Below, piece after piece: positions 39,301 to 49,147 of a DNA stretch of 64,000 bases. The notes under the pieces are model-generated. The model had not been told where the DNA came from and ran no database searches. It saw nothing but the letters and a program-made list of their open reading frames with translations. Made by a program: the position numbers and the translations under genes. Position 1 is the first letter of the stretch. Each line of letters opens with the position of its first letter. Source of the DNA: Nelumbo lutea (taxonomy: Eukaryota > Streptophyta > Magnoliopsida > Proteales > Nelumbonaceae); contig JAKGHH010000006.1 in NCBI GenBank assembly GCA_022828595.1, positions 16,364,499 to 16,428,498 on the forward strand, read 5' to 3'.

Positions 39301-42300
39301 GACCATACTCGGTTTTCTTGGGTTTATCTTATGCGTTCACGAGATGAGGTTCTCGCCCTGACCCAAAACTTCCACCAAATGATCATAACCCAATTTGATG
39401 CCAAGCTCAAAGTTCTTAGATCTGATAATGCAAAGGAATACTTTGCTAAGTCATTAGCATCTTACCTTCTTAATCATGGGGTTATCCACCAGAGCACTTG
39501 CCCTCATACACCTCAGTAGAATGGGGTTGTAGAAAGGAAGAATAGGCACATCATGGAGGTGGCTAGAAGTATTATGTTTACCTCAAATGTCCCTATTCGC
39601 TTCTGGGGTGATGCTATCCTCACGGCGGTATATCTTATTAATCGGGTTTCTTCTCGGGTTCTTGATATGAAACCTCCTTTTTCCCTTCTATACTCAAAGG
39701 AGGAGTTGTTTACTGTTCCCCTTAAAACATTTGGTTGTAGTACCTGTTTTGTTCAGCTTCTCGGACCCCATCACTCCAAGTTCGAACCAAAGGCCTTCAA
39801 ATGCATCTTTCTTGGTTATGCACAAACTCAGAAGGGTTATTGCTGCTATGCTCCTGTCTCAGGGAAGAAGTTTGCCTCCATGGATGTCATTTTCTTTGAG
39901 GAGACACCCTATTATTCTCGGGTTTCTCCTCGGGGGAGAGCAGTGAGAGTGGGGATTTGGGTCCTTTTCTTCAGGGGGAGCGCAGTGAGGGTAGGGTTAA
40001 TACTTTTGGGGCTGTTCCTTTACCTATTCCATTGGGTGATGAGGGTTGCAGTAGTGAGGGTAATCAGAGGGATCAAGAGTTGAGATTCTATCACAGGCGA
40101 TGCAAACAGGTTGATCCCGGTCATCAATAGTCCAGGCCAGCTTCAACCTCTTCTCCGGCTCCAAGTCTAGGTATTATAGTCCTAGGGCCCATAGTGACTC
40201 CTTCCATTGTTGCCACTTCACCTCCTGCAGACGACCTTGACCTTCCCATTGCACCACATCTACAGTCCACTGCATTTCCCAGTTTTTATCCTATGATCGC
40301 CTATCTCCCTCCTACAGGTCCTACCTTACTTCCGTTGCTAATGTCCCTATTCTAAGAACAGTGCAAGAAGCCCTATCAGTCCCGGAGTGGAGAGGTGCAA
40401 TGCAAGTTGAAATGGATGCTCTGTTGAAAATTAATACCTGGGAGCTAGTTGATCTGCCCAAAGGAAAGAAACTAGTTGGATGCAGATGGGTATTTACTGT
40501 GAAGCACAATGCGGATGGCTCCATTGAGAGGTACAAAGCTTGGCTAGTCGCAAAAGGGTTCACCCAGACTTATGGTATAGATTACTTGGAGACATTTGCC
40601 CCGGTAGCCAAGATGACCACTATTCGAGTTCTATTATCTCTTGTAGCAAGCCATACTTGGCCTTTGTACCAAATGGACGTTAAAAATGCTTTTTCTGAAT
40701 GGAGACTTGTAGGAGGAAGAGGTTTACATGCAATTGCCTTATGGATTCTATGATACAGAGACAGGTAAGAAGGTCAGCTGGCTTAATAAGGCATTGTATG
40801 GTTTGAAGCAGTCACCTAGAGCTTGGTTCGATAGATTCAGACTAGCCCTTGGGAAGTTTGGTTATATACAGGCCCAGTCAGATCATACACTGTTCATCAA
40901 GAGGGTGGAGTCCTCTCTGACACTACTTGCAGTATATGTTGATGATATTGTGGTGACAGGAAATGACAGCCATGAGATTGAGTCCCTCAAACATCCTTCA
41001 TCAAGAGTTTGAGGTGAAATATCTTGGTGCACTACGGTATTTTTTGGGTATTGAGGTTGCTAGATCTAAACACGGGATCTTTGTTTCTCAAAGGAAGTAT
41101 GTTCTAAATCTGTTGGCGGAAACTAGAAAGTTAGGTGTCAAGCCTGCGGATACACCCATTCAACAGAACCACAGGATTAGTGCAGAGAGTGGGGAGTCTC
41201 TTGAAGACAAAGTTATGTTCCAGCGATTATTGGGAAAGCTCCTATATCTTTGCCTCACTCAGTCAGATATCAGTTATGCAGTTAGTGTTGTCAGTTAATA
41301 CATGCATTCTCTTAGAACCACACACTTTCTATACGGATGCCGATTGGGCTGGGAGTGTTGATGACAGAAGGTCTACCTCTGGATATTGTGCTCTTGTGGG
41401 AGGTAACATTGTCTCTTGGAGGAGTAAAAAACCGAGTGTTGTCTCCCGATCTAGTGCTGAAGCTGAATACAGGTTCAATGGCTAACGGAGTGGCTGAAAT
41501 TCTATGGCTGAGATCACTACTTGAGGAGTTGGGTATTGAGTATGAGAAGCCCCTGATGCTGTATTGTGATAATCAAGCGGCTATTAGTATAGCACACAAT
41601 CCGGTGCAGCATGACATAACTAAACATATTGAAGTTGATCGACATTTTGTACGAGAGAGGGTCTCATCACAAGAAGTGTGTCTCCCGTACATCACATCCA
41701 ACATGCAGCTAGCAGATATCCTCACCAAAGCTATACCAAGGAAGAAGCTAGAGGCGGATCTCTCCAAGTTGGGAATGATAAACATTTATTCCCAACTTGA
41801 GGGGGAGTGTAGAGAACATTGATGTGGGCCCCACAGCTATGGTCCCACTGTGTTCGTAGGGTAGAAGGTGTTCTAGTCATCCTAGGGTTAGCTGGTGGTC
41901 AGTTGGTTATTTTAGTTATTTATTTCAGTTTTATTTTGTTCTATTTGTTATGTAAATACTAAGGGCAGATCTGTCCTTTCCATGTAATGAGCATAACCTA
42001 TAAATACTAAATAAAGTGGCGGCGGCAGAACATTAAGATTCTGCTCCTCCTTTCAACTCGTGTTTTCTACTTCTCTCTCTTCTCTTTCTCCTCTCTTCTT
42101 TATACCTTTTCTTCTATTTCCGAACCTGAAATCCATTAGGGTTCAAGACTGATAGCAGTCCTCAACATTTACTCATATCTACTTAAAAGCTGTGTTTATA
42201 TGCTCCTATGCATTCAAAGATTTAAACTTTGAGTGTAGCAAAAATATCAAAATGGGTTTGGACAGAGACATGTCCATAAAATGAGTGTGGCACTAATGTG

Positions 42301-45017
42301 TATGCTGAGATGGAAGAGTGGAAAAATGTATTGGTTTGGTCACATGCATAGAAGACCATCGGCAGCACCTGTAAGTAGAAGTGATCTGTTGCATGCAAGC
42401 TTCAAAATGTTGAAATGTATTGGTGTGTATCATACAATACATATCGTTTTCAGGTTTACTGATATATTATGTATAAACATTTGATAGATTTTAGTTGTTT
42501 TAAATGATAGTACTTGATAGGACGTTTCTACTGACGAGATCAGAACAAAATAATAAAAACCAATAGAGTTTTGGTTGAAGGAAACTCTTGATATGCAAAT
42601 TTTGTGTATCGAGAGACTTTCCATGTCATATCTGTCCAAACTTGGAGAATAGTTTTTCTTAGTTTTCAGATATCTCCATTCTGATCCTTTGTCTGCCATA
42701 TGTCTGGCCAATTCTACTGGGAAGATGTTCTTAATCTAGATCTTTTCATTAATTAATTAAGAGAAGTAAAGAAGGATCACCTAAGTTTTTAAGTCCACTA
42801 TAAGAGAGCGAAATCATCAATGATCCGAATAAAGATACTCTTTTTTATCCGACATCTATTTTATTCTTGCTTCTGTGAAATAAACCACTTGTTAATTAGT
42901 GTCTGGATATGGTGTTCTTGTTGTTTCTCTCAATAACATACAATGTCAAACATTATACATGCTTTTGACTATAATTTTCTTGGTTAAAGCATAGGGGATT
43001 TAACTTTGCTATTATCCATAACTTGATCATTTTAACTTGTAATTGTTATCAGTGGCTGGCATATACGTTGCATGGATTCAGGTTCTATGTATCATTTCTG
43101 TGGAGCTGATGATTCGTGTATTAGTTGGGGCTATGCTCATTGTGGAGAGCTGGGATATGGTCCTACTGGACCAAAGTTAGTCTCTATTATGAGTATTTTG
43201 ATGACTATACTGATATTCTATTCATTTCTTTCTGTTACTTCTCTTCTACGACCACTCTCAACTATTATATTAATTCATGCTTGTGCTGTTTTAACACAAT
43301 AGATCTTCTGCAATTCCCAAGAAAGTTGACATCCTAGAGGGTATGCATGTTATTGGGTATGTATTGTTGACACTGCTCCGTTTCTGTCCAAAATATTCCA
43401 AGTTACAAACCTATTGACACAATTTTATTGCGTAATTTCTTTTAGTGTTTCCTGTGGTTTGGGCCATTCCATGGTTATTGTTGATAGAACAAATGTTGGT
43501 GACAGACTTGAAGAGGTAACTGGGACAAACATTTGTGCATAGTTTTTCTTTTTGGTAAAACACATTTGTGCATAGTTTATTTATGGATTTTAGTCTTAAG
43601 ACGAACATGGAATGGGTGCATTTCCAATGTTGAATTTTATTTTCTTATAGGAGGTAAGGCTGTAAGTCTCATGGAGCCTCCTCAGCTGACTTTGTTTTTA
43701 TAGCGCCACAAACCTACTTCATTATTGAAAAGGCAAACCCAAATAGGGTTATTGTAGACTTCATATCAAGAATGGAGAACCTCATCAGATTGGCTATTTG
43801 TTTGGATTGAGCAATCACAATGCATGACCATGAGAGAGAAAGATTTGGCCTCACATGTGTATGCACAAGGAGACAATTCAAGTCATAGTTGAGGAGATAC
43901 ATATCTAGCCCATGCAAGCAATCTTGTTATACCTCTCAATCTAAGAAAATGGTTTAGGTTCCTCTTTATTTTATGTTATTATTTTTTAATAGATGATTTT
44001 CCCATCCAAGCAACTGTATCTTAGGTATATGTGGGCATCTGGGTATCATAGTATAGGAATTTTCTGTTGCTGGGTTGTTGTCTTGTTGGTTGATGTTCCT
44101 GGGCCCCAAGACTTGATGTCCTTTATTATTAATGCATTTTCTCGGTTTACTGGTATTGATCTTGTTGTGGTTAATTTCTATTTTTAGTACTTCTTTCTGA
44201 TTCTCTCCTTTTCTGGCAGCTCAATGTTTATGATGGAAAAGCTTCCAGTGAAGGTATGTTTGCATATCATTAAAAATTTCCACCCTGAATTCTCTGATTG
44301 GTTCTGTAAATTATCACAGATTAATGAAATACTAGATGGAGCTCAAAAAAGTGATACTTGTTATCTAAAGTTGACTGAGAAGTCTTAAAAAGTTTGAGGA
44401 TGAATCATCTTGATCATATAAATTTGAACTGGTACATTTTAAGTTTTTAACACGTAGTTCATCAACTCTTTTTTTTTTTTTTTTTTTACTTTTTGCATCT
44501 GAATGAGAAAATATAATGAATTAGATGGTTTAAGTTGTTAATTTGGTTTCTTAGACAATGATGAACTTTTTTGTATTTGAAGGAAGTACTAGAATTGCCT
44601 ATTACAGGAATTTGGGAATCTTCTCATAGAAATCTTAGTATTGCTGCAGGATGTGGTGAGCCTGAGAGCACAAGTCCAGCTACTAAGAAAACTACTAAGA
44701 AGGGTGACAGTGGAACTTCTACAAACTCTAAGAAAAGGAAGAAGTCTAAGGATTCATCAGATTCTGAAGATGAGGATGCAAACAATGATGACAGTGAAGG
44801 CAGTGAGGTGGATGCAAATGGCCAAACAGAAAAGAAGGGAAAACGGGGTGGAAAAACTTCTGGTAGATCCCAAGGTAGGGGCACTAAAGGACTTGCAGCA
44901 GATAAGAAAGGCACAGGTCGTGGCCGGGGAAGGCCTCCTGCTGATGAGAAGAAAAGCTCTCAGCGAGGTCGAGGGAAGAGCAAAGCTGGGAAAAGAGGGA
45001 GGAGGCCCAGCAAGTGA
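12380..45017 (+). CDS. RCC2-like protein, RCC1-repeat (beta-propeller) family, 16 exons
   Basis: Coding exons assembled by eye: 12380-12572, 12803-12864, 12954-13021, 14188-14309, 31478-31583, 31696-31747, 31823-31940, 32066-32096, 32216-32239, 32404-32528, 36054-36135, 43053-43175, 43303-43356, 43446-43515, 44220-44253, 44650-45017. All introns are GT-AG, phases join without a stop, and the total is 1632 nt (543 aa). Exon 1 holds [19 protein letters not shown]1-type repeats follow: [16 protein letters not shown] (~residues 78-93), [40 protein letters not shown] (~249-264), GGQLYMWGK and [15 protein letters not shown]. The propeller covers roughly residues 20-410. Exon 16 (422-543) is a Lys/Ser/Asp-rich tail with GRGRGRPP, an AT-hook-type motif, and a basic end RGRRPSK. 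The order of motifs matches plant proteins related to human RCC2/TD-60 rather than RCC1 or UVR8. RCC2 proteins are linked to chromosomes, mitosis and small-GTPase signalling; the plant role is not established. The tail suggests nuclear DNA binding (inference). Alternative starts are unlikely because ATG 12380 begins the conserved N-terminus. Confidence 0.93.
13022..14187 (+). other. Intron 3 of the RCC2-like gene
   Basis: 1166-bp intron with no recognised gene or element. It is T-rich, with donor GTAAGC and acceptor CAG before exon 4. Confidence 0.7.
18299..18395 (-). mobile_element. Au-type SINE fragment
   Basis: The words GTGCACGAGGCTCCC, GGGTCTGGGGAGG, TGTACGCAGCCTTACCCC and AGAAGCTGTTTC appear in the order known for the plant Au SINE body, read in the direction opposite to its tRNA-derived promoter. 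The tRNA-like A/B-box end is missing, so this is a partial copy. The strand is assigned from that orientation. Confidence 0.7.
18589..18835 (+). repeat. 128-bp tandem duplication in intron 4
   Basis: 18589-18716 is repeated at 18717-18835 with only a few mismatches (for example CCAG/CCTG and CTTTG/CTTTT). The units include CACACTATTACAACTATATG and CTTGCTTATGATCATAAAAA. It lies just before the start of the plus-strand LINE. Confidence 0.9.
18979..19850 (+). pseudogene. ORF1 C-terminal remnant of the plus-strand LINE
   Basis: Broken frames 18979-19257 and 19285-19542 encode Ser/Pro/Thr-rich sequence such as [19 protein letters not shown], followed by a Lys/Glu-rich stretch (19600-19800). This resembles the low-complexity C-terminal half of plant LINE ORF1 (RNA-binding) proteins. 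The DUF4283 half is absent, consistent with 5' truncation. Frameshifts and stops make it non-coding now. Confidence 0.6.
19874..19887 (+). repeat. 14-bp target-site duplication, left copy
   Basis: TTAATGTTTTCCAT at 19874-19887 is repeated exactly at 26547-26560. It brackets the minus-strand LINE, with the LINE poly(A) (poly-T on this strand) directly next to the left copy. Confidence 0.9.
19998..23980 (-). pseudogene. LINE ORF2: endonuclease, reverse transcriptase, RNase H (broken)
   Basis: This is the target-primed reverse-transcription enzyme of the LINE. ORF2 starts at the ATG at 23980 ([12 protein letters not shown]). The APE-like endonuclease follows with MIQESKR, then [11 protein letters not shown], and ITSNHWPIV where the usual SDH motif reads SNH. 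The RT has [49 protein letters not shown] and [20 protein letters not shown]. The FADD catalytic segment is missing: coding sequence jumps from KEELPLTQ to DKSCVVG near 21955-21990. A zinc-knuckle ([19 protein letters not shown]) lies near 20800-20850. The C-terminal RNase H (20432-19998) is open, with [28 protein letters not shown] and [10 protein letters not shown]. Stops and frameshifts break the rest. Confidence 0.88.
24018..26480 (-). pseudogene. LINE ORF1 (DUF4283-like RNA-binding protein), broken
   Basis: Minus-strand frames give [19 protein letters not shown] and [19 protein letters not shown] near 26300-26220. Then comes the DUF4283-like block with [17 protein letters not shown] and [20 protein letters not shown] (25898-25640), followed by a Ser/Glu-rich C-terminus (25037-24717) and a basic end with [18 protein letters not shown] stop at 24018-24020 leaves 37 nt before ORF2. 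ORF1 proteins of L1 elements bind the element RNA. An in-frame TGA and several frameshifts inactivate it. I did not see a clear CCHC knuckle, and the start codon is uncertain. Confidence 0.7.
26547..26560 (+). repeat. 14-bp target-site duplication, right copy (overlaps ORF2 start codon)
   Basis: This copy of TTAATGTTTTCCAT ends with the A and T of the plus-strand LINE ORF2 start codon, whose G is 26561. The minus-strand LINE therefore landed at that ATG. Confidence 0.9.
26559..30660 (+). pseudogene. LINE ORF2 of the plus-strand element (broken)
   Basis: It starts with [17 protein letters not shown] at 26559. The endonuclease shows [15 protein letters not shown] and SDHCPV, but the usual GGDFN motif reads WGVIN. 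After a frameshift near 27800, the RT shows [76 protein letters not shown] and the catalytic [11 protein letters not shown] (about 28610-28640). Stops occur at 26754, 28229, about 28266, 28332, 28808 and 29021. The zinc-knuckle [18 protein letters not shown] (about 29821-29875) is followed by an open RNase H domain (30241-30660) with [34 protein letters not shown] and [10 protein letters not shown]. The catalytic YxDD-type motif survives here, in contrast to the nested minus LINE. Confidence 0.9.
33125..33502. mobile_element. MITE-like element with GCTGTCAATGG ends
   Basis: The left end GCTGTCAATGGGCTGGTCAG and the reverse complement of the right end (GCTGTCAATGGACTGGG) form an imperfect terminal inverted repeat of about 25 bp around 378 bp. 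No clear target duplication was found, so the superfamily is left open. Confidence 0.6.
35100..35530. mobile_element. MITE-like element with GC-rich arms and AT-rich centre
   Basis: Both ends are rich in GGGG/CCCC words on opposite strands (GGCGGGGATC near 35124, CCCGTCGGGTCGGGGAAG near 35477). The centre is very AT-rich (35270-35400). The outer ends GGAATGGCAAC and, as reverse complement, GGCGTGGCAAT form a short imperfect inverted repeat. CCTTAG and CCTTGG flank it, a possible but weak duplication. Confidence 0.5.
36304..36308 (+). repeat. 5-bp target duplication CATAT (left; right copy 42174-42178)
   Basis: CATAT directly precedes the 5' LTR and directly follows the 3' LTR, as expected for LTR-retrotransposon integration. 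Confidence 0.85.
36309..36672 (+). repeat. Copia 5' LTR
   Basis: 364 bp, starts TGTAGAGAACAC and ends CTCTACT before the primer site. The TATAAATA promoter box is at 36498-36505. Confidence 0.92.
37506..38459 (+). pseudogene. Copia gag (broken)
   Basis: Nucleocapsid/capsid precursor of the copia element. It starts [15 protein letters not shown] at 37506. The copia gag region is seen as [38 protein letters not shown] and [25 protein letters not shown] zinc knuckle is present as [14 protein letters not shown] (38274-38315). Three in-frame stops interrupt it (37731, about 37797 and 38181). A stop at 38457 marks a frameshift into the protease. Confidence 0.88.
38560..41822 (+). pseudogene. Copia pol: protease, integrase, reverse transcriptase, RNase H (broken)
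   Basis: The protease active site is [13 protein letters not shown] (about 38587-38625). Integrase begins with [10 protein letters not shown] and [10 protein letters not shown], then HTDVWG, with frameshift near 39245. [10 protein letters not shown] follows, then [17 protein letters not shown] at about 39518. The RT has [40 protein letters not shown], a frameshift near 40695, [15 protein letters not shown], the catalytic [11 protein letters not shown] (40930-40962) and [13 protein letters not shown]. RNase H has [20 protein letters not shown] and RSSAEAEY; the end is [15 protein letters not shown] and [13 protein letters not shown] with LADILTKAI. About 100 bp between RT and RNase H is lost near 41297-41320. 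Several shifts and stops inactivate it. Confidence 0.92.
39001..39114 (+). repeat. 57-bp in-frame tandem duplication in copia integrase
   Basis: 39001-39057 is repeated at 39058-39114 with about six mismatches. Each unit encodes one H-N-x-x-G-H-L-S-F-R stretch of the pre-integrase zinc region. The 57-bp length keeps the frame, so the motif occurs twice, 19 residues apart. Confidence 0.93.
41808..42173 (+). repeat. Copia 3' LTR
   Basis: 366 bp, starts TGTAGAGAACAT right after the polypurine tract and ends TTTACT before CATAT. TATAAATA is at 41999-42006. Confidence 0.92.
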
Positions 45018-45251
45018 TGATATATTTTCCAACTTCAAATCAGAAATTTGTTTTCCAATGGACAGAAGAATTTACTATTTTCTCCATTGGCTATTGTCTG
45101 ATTTTTCCATTCCTTTTATTCCGTTGTAGTTGACATTGATAATTTCCTTGAACAAAATTTAGGTCTTAACCCCATTGTCAAGGGAGGGGAATGTGGAGCA
45201 AAAGCCTCTAGTGGGATATGTATTTTCAATGTCAAAGCCAACCGAGTTCAC
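45018..45251 (+). other. 3' flank / likely 3' UTR of the RCC2-like gene
   Basis: Follows the TGA of exon 16. No canonical AATAAA is seen, so the polyadenylation site is not placed. Confidence 0.4.
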
Positions 45252-45385
45252 ATCTGCGCTCCACAATGTCTCCCAGCGCATCCCCGCCGTGTATTGGGAA
45301 CATCTCCTGATGATAATATCAGACCCGATGATGATGTTCCCAATACAATGTGGGGATGCGCCGTGGGACGTTGTGGGGCGCAGAT
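45252..45385. repeat. 134-bp near-perfect hairpin just downstream of the RCC2-like gene
   Basis: Left arm 45252-45304 (ATCTGCGCTCCACAATGTC and onward) pairs with right arm 45334-45385, which ends GTTGTGGGGCGCAGAT. Both contain GCGCATCCCC or its complement and TATTGGGAACATC or its complement. The loop is about 30 bp. It could be a small MITE or a hairpin-RNA source. No gene lies between 45386 and 45618. Confidence 0.75.
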
Positions 45386-45727
45386 CACTCGTCAACACCC
45401 TCTGTTCTCTATATGATATTTTATGGTCATCATTTCTTGTTACAAAATGGCTGATGCTATCATCCCAGTGGGGGTTTCAGATGATGCGTTGCCCTAAATC
45501 TAGTCTTGTTGGATGATTTTGGCAATTTGTTCCCCTACTTGGCATTGCTGGGAATTGGGATCAAAGACTTGGTTGGATTACTGTGTTCTTGGTAGTCCGG
45601 ATTTAGTGCACTCGCATATTTTTTTGATAAAATCGACACAAGTCCAAGAAAAAAGTCATGACAAGAATGAGCTTGGTTAGAAATCTAGTCAGTCGTTTGA
45701 TTCGCTTAGGCATGCCTGTATCTCACT

Positions 45728-48660
45728 CTACACTCGAGAAAGAAGGTTTTTAATCCTCGCGCAATCCTGGATGATGTTCTTGAGATTCCAAGAAAGGGGG
45801 GGGGGGCGAGTATGGTGCTTCATGACAAGCTTCGAATCACCTTTGATGATGACTTCTGAACCTCCGAACTTGGCAGCCAAATTGTAAGTTTCCCAAGTTA
45901 CCCAAGCCTCTGCAATGTTGATGGTAGCCACACCCAAAGAGTAGCCATTGTAATCAATACTCCCCTGAACCATTTCTAAATTTATCTATCTCCCCCTTGA
46001 TAAGCCTTGAAGCATCAAAATATATCTTGATCTCCCCCTCGGGCGGACACCACATTTCTTAGAGTTTTCTCCTTGCCTCCTCGGCTCCTCGCTCAAATCT
46101 TGATACTCTGCGAATGCATTTAGAATATTTTATCATTCCTATTCTTTCAAATGAACCACAGGAGAAATACTATCTTTGAATTATTCTTAGTTTTCTTCAT
46201 GAATTTTAGTCCACCACCCCTTCATGTCATTGACGGGCCCATAATGCTATTATTTACCGCTGACCAGACTTGGGAAATCATACTACAGCCTCTAAAGACA
46301 TGATCAACATCTTTTTCTCCACAGAAACAACCACCCCCGCTAACATTAAAACCTCTGTTTCTTAAATTAACTTTTGAGTTTAGATGGAAGTTTGTCATTT
46401 AGAAGTATGAACAAAAAGACCTTCAGTTTCGGTTGTCACTTTAGGTTCCAAACTAGAGATCTCCAGTTGAAGGTCACCTCTCTAGTAATCAACGATTTAC
46501 AAATTACCTTGTAAGCTGATCTAATTTAATAGCGAAACCACCACTTGGATCGTATCTCCACAGTATCTTGTCCTCTTTTTCCCTAGTTGGGATAAAAAGA
46601 GGTTTAATCTTGAACTAGTCATTTGGGGATATCACTTAATTTTTTCCTCCCTCCAAACTTTCCTCTCATGATCAATGAAATTCCGAACCCTCAAATTATC
46701 ATCCTTGTGATAGGAATCATCATAAGATCCAGCAAGAGGTTCTTCCCCCACCCACCCTATCATTCCAAAAGTTAATATACTCTCCATTACCAATGATCCA
46801 CCTTAGATCTTTACTTAAAAACTCCCTCAAATTGATGATCCCCCCTCCAAGCCCACGAGACACCTTTTTTGCACCCAACATTAAGGATAGATTCCCTCCT
46901 TTAACCACTTTGACCCACATATTATTATCTTCTTGGAGAATCTTCCAACCCAATTTTGCCATATTAGCCTCATCCGCCCACTTTAGATTATTCAAACCCA
47001 AGGCCCCCCCTTAGAAGGATGGAGTTTTAGGGGAGTTCTCTGGTGGGAGTTTAATTTATTAAAATCTGGAAAGACACCGTTTTAACACACTCCATGGTCC
47101 ATCCAATCAATTTCTCGTGAAACCCAAATTTCGTAACAACTTTCTCAATGAAATCCCATTCAAGCTTGTCATTGGCTTTTTCCATATCAATTTCACATGC
47201 CATAATTCCGTTTTTTTTTTTTTCCTTTTTTATTCTTTTTCATAGAATGAATCATTTCATGGGCAATCAAAATATTATCATTAATTTGCCTATTCGGTAC
47301 AAATGTACTATGAAACGGGGAGATCAAGCTTTCTAAAACGGTTTAATTTTGTTGTCCAAAATCATTAAGATGACCTTGTAAATTACATTGCACAAGCTTA
47401 TAGGTCTCTAGTTGTTAACAGTTTCTGGATTGTCATATTTTGGAGTGAGGACAACAAAAGTTTTGTTAAGAATGGGGCATAACCTCCCAGAATGGAAGAA
47501 GGCTCTAACAACCTCACAGAAAGAAATAATTGTGCCCCAGAATTTCTTGTAGAAAAGCTTATTCAGGCCATCAGGTCCGGGGGCTTTTAAATCTTCAATA
47601 GATTGAAGGGCATTGAAAATCTAAAAATCTGAGACTTCCCTTATTATATGTTTATTTTGGTCCACGGTACCACATTTATCAATGACACCAATAAATTCAT
47701 CGATGCTATAAGTCCCCTCAGTATGAAATATTTTCTCAAAAGCCTCAACAAAATGATTAGTAATGCTAATATGATCTTCCAATCTCTCCCCAAATTCATT
47801 CTTAATGAATGTAATTCTGTTTTTGGCCCTTTTCATCGTGGATGATAAATGAAAAAACTTGCTATTCCTATCCACTAAGTTAATCCAGTTCGACCTCGAC
47901 TTTTGAGCCCAGTAGATCTCCTCCCTTAGGAGAAGATTATTAAGTTGTTTTTTAGAGAAGATTCCAGATTCACATAAGCTCTATCCTTGTTTTCAGTTAA
48001 TTTCTTTTTGGGCTTTTTCTAAGGAATCCATGATTTCTTTTTTTTTTTCCCTAAAGATATTACCAAAACGATGTTTATTCCACTTGATGAGATTATTTAC
48101 TAATACATTTCTCTTTTTTACAAACTAGACCGCTTTGGATCCAGTCATTTCATGAAGCCAAGCTTGGTTCACAACATCGATAAGAGATGGGTCGAGGCAC
48201 CACATTGCCTCAAACCTAAACGGCTTTGTGTCGTTATCCTGAGGAACATCAGTTGACAGCAGAAGTGGCGTATGGTCTGAAGCCATAAACGAAAGGTTTC
48301 TGAGCAAAAGAGTTTGGGAAGAGATCCCTCCACTCCTTGTTAACTAAAGCCCAGTCAAGACGCTCCCACGTGTTTGGTTCCCCTTCATTTCAAGTTCCAT
48401 TAATTCACAATCTGATAAAAGATTGTTAAACTCTCTTACTTGCCCAAGAGAAACCTCCCTTCCACCTTTTTTTTTTTTTTTTTTATCTTTGCTTGCCCGA
48501 AAACTATTGAAGTCCCCAATCACAAGCCATGGTTCCCTTGTATTATTAGGGGGAGCATATACAAAGGTATAGAACCACATAACATTTGAGTTACTTTCAT
48601 TAATGCAAACATGAACTAATCTTTCATTAGAAAACAAAACATGGAGGTTACACACGTAAA
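45728..48660 (-). pseudogene. LINE ORF2 remnant (endonuclease-RT-RNase H)
   Basis: Endonuclease pieces: EPWLVIGDFNSFRASKD (48540-48490) and MASDHTPLLLS (about 48285), which keeps the SDH motif. RT pieces: FFHLSSTMKRAKNRITFIKN (about 47860), a KAPGPDGL-type block near 47590-47560 and a FEWDF-type block near 47155. NLKWADEANMAKLGWKILQE (46995-46940) and RWIIGNGEYINFWNDR (about 46810-46760) are the post-RT region. A cysteine-rich zinc region lies near 46330-46280, and RNase H VIIKGDSKLVMKHH near 45830. It is interrupted by many stops and shifts, more than in the intron LINEs, suggesting an older copy. Confidence 0.8.
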
Positions 48661-49147
48661 TTGTTCCACAAAATCCATAAACCTCCAGAGAAGCCTACTG
48701 AATCTACCACCAAAAAATGATCAAAACAGAGGGATTTAGCAAATTTCCTTGCCCTCTCAGGATTCACTCTAGTTTCCATTAGAAAACAAATCTCTAGGTT
48801 GTGTGTCTTGGTGAGACTCATAACCTGTCTTTGGAGGCACGGTCTTCCAGCCCCCTCACGTTCTCTGCATGGTTACCTATACCAAATCTTGGACCCATAT
48901 TGTCCCCTTCAATTTTTGCTATTTTAGCATTGATGTCTTTGATGTTCATCCATTCCTCTCCTTCTTGATCATCCATCTAATCGATTTCATCATCTTGTTG
49001 GTTGTCACTCCTCATGTTTGTTTGCTCGTTGTCCTTCTCCTCTTCTTCCTCCATGCTAGATTTCCCTTCGTTCCTTATGATTTGTTCATGAGCAACTTTT
49101 TTTCCCTTTGTCTTTCTTCATCTCCTGAAAATTGGCATTAATGAATC

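Larger units (their letters stand above)
36309..42173 (+). mobile_element. Ty1/copia LTR retrotransposon, complete but decayed
   Basis: 5865 bp with two LTRs of about 365 bp, a CATAT target duplication, an initiator-Met primer site TGGTATTAGAGC right after the 5' LTR (36673-36684) and a polypurine tract GAGGGGGAG right before the 3' LTR. The internal order is gag, protease, integrase, RT, RNase H, which is diagnostic for copia. By eye the LTRs differ at about 19 of 362 aligned positions plus two small indels, roughly 5%. It lies in the same orientation as the host gene. Confidence 0.95.
36136..43052 (+). other. Intron 11 of the RCC2-like gene, host to a copia element (6.9 kb)
   Basis: Splits the Ser codon between exon 11 (ending MDL-S) and exon 12 ([15 protein letters not shown]). 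Without the copia element and one 5-bp target duplication, the intron would be only about 1.05 kb. 42179-43052 is AT-rich with no recognised gene. Confidence 0.88.

Noticed and set aside
43331..43340. Donor GTATGC at 43341 for exon 13
   Set aside because: Using the next donor at 43357 keeps EGMHVIG, which is conserved in the family, and gives the correct phase into VSCGLGHSM.
44624..45129. Overlapping frames on both strands at the last RCC2-like exon
   Set aside because: Low-complexity shadows of exon 16.
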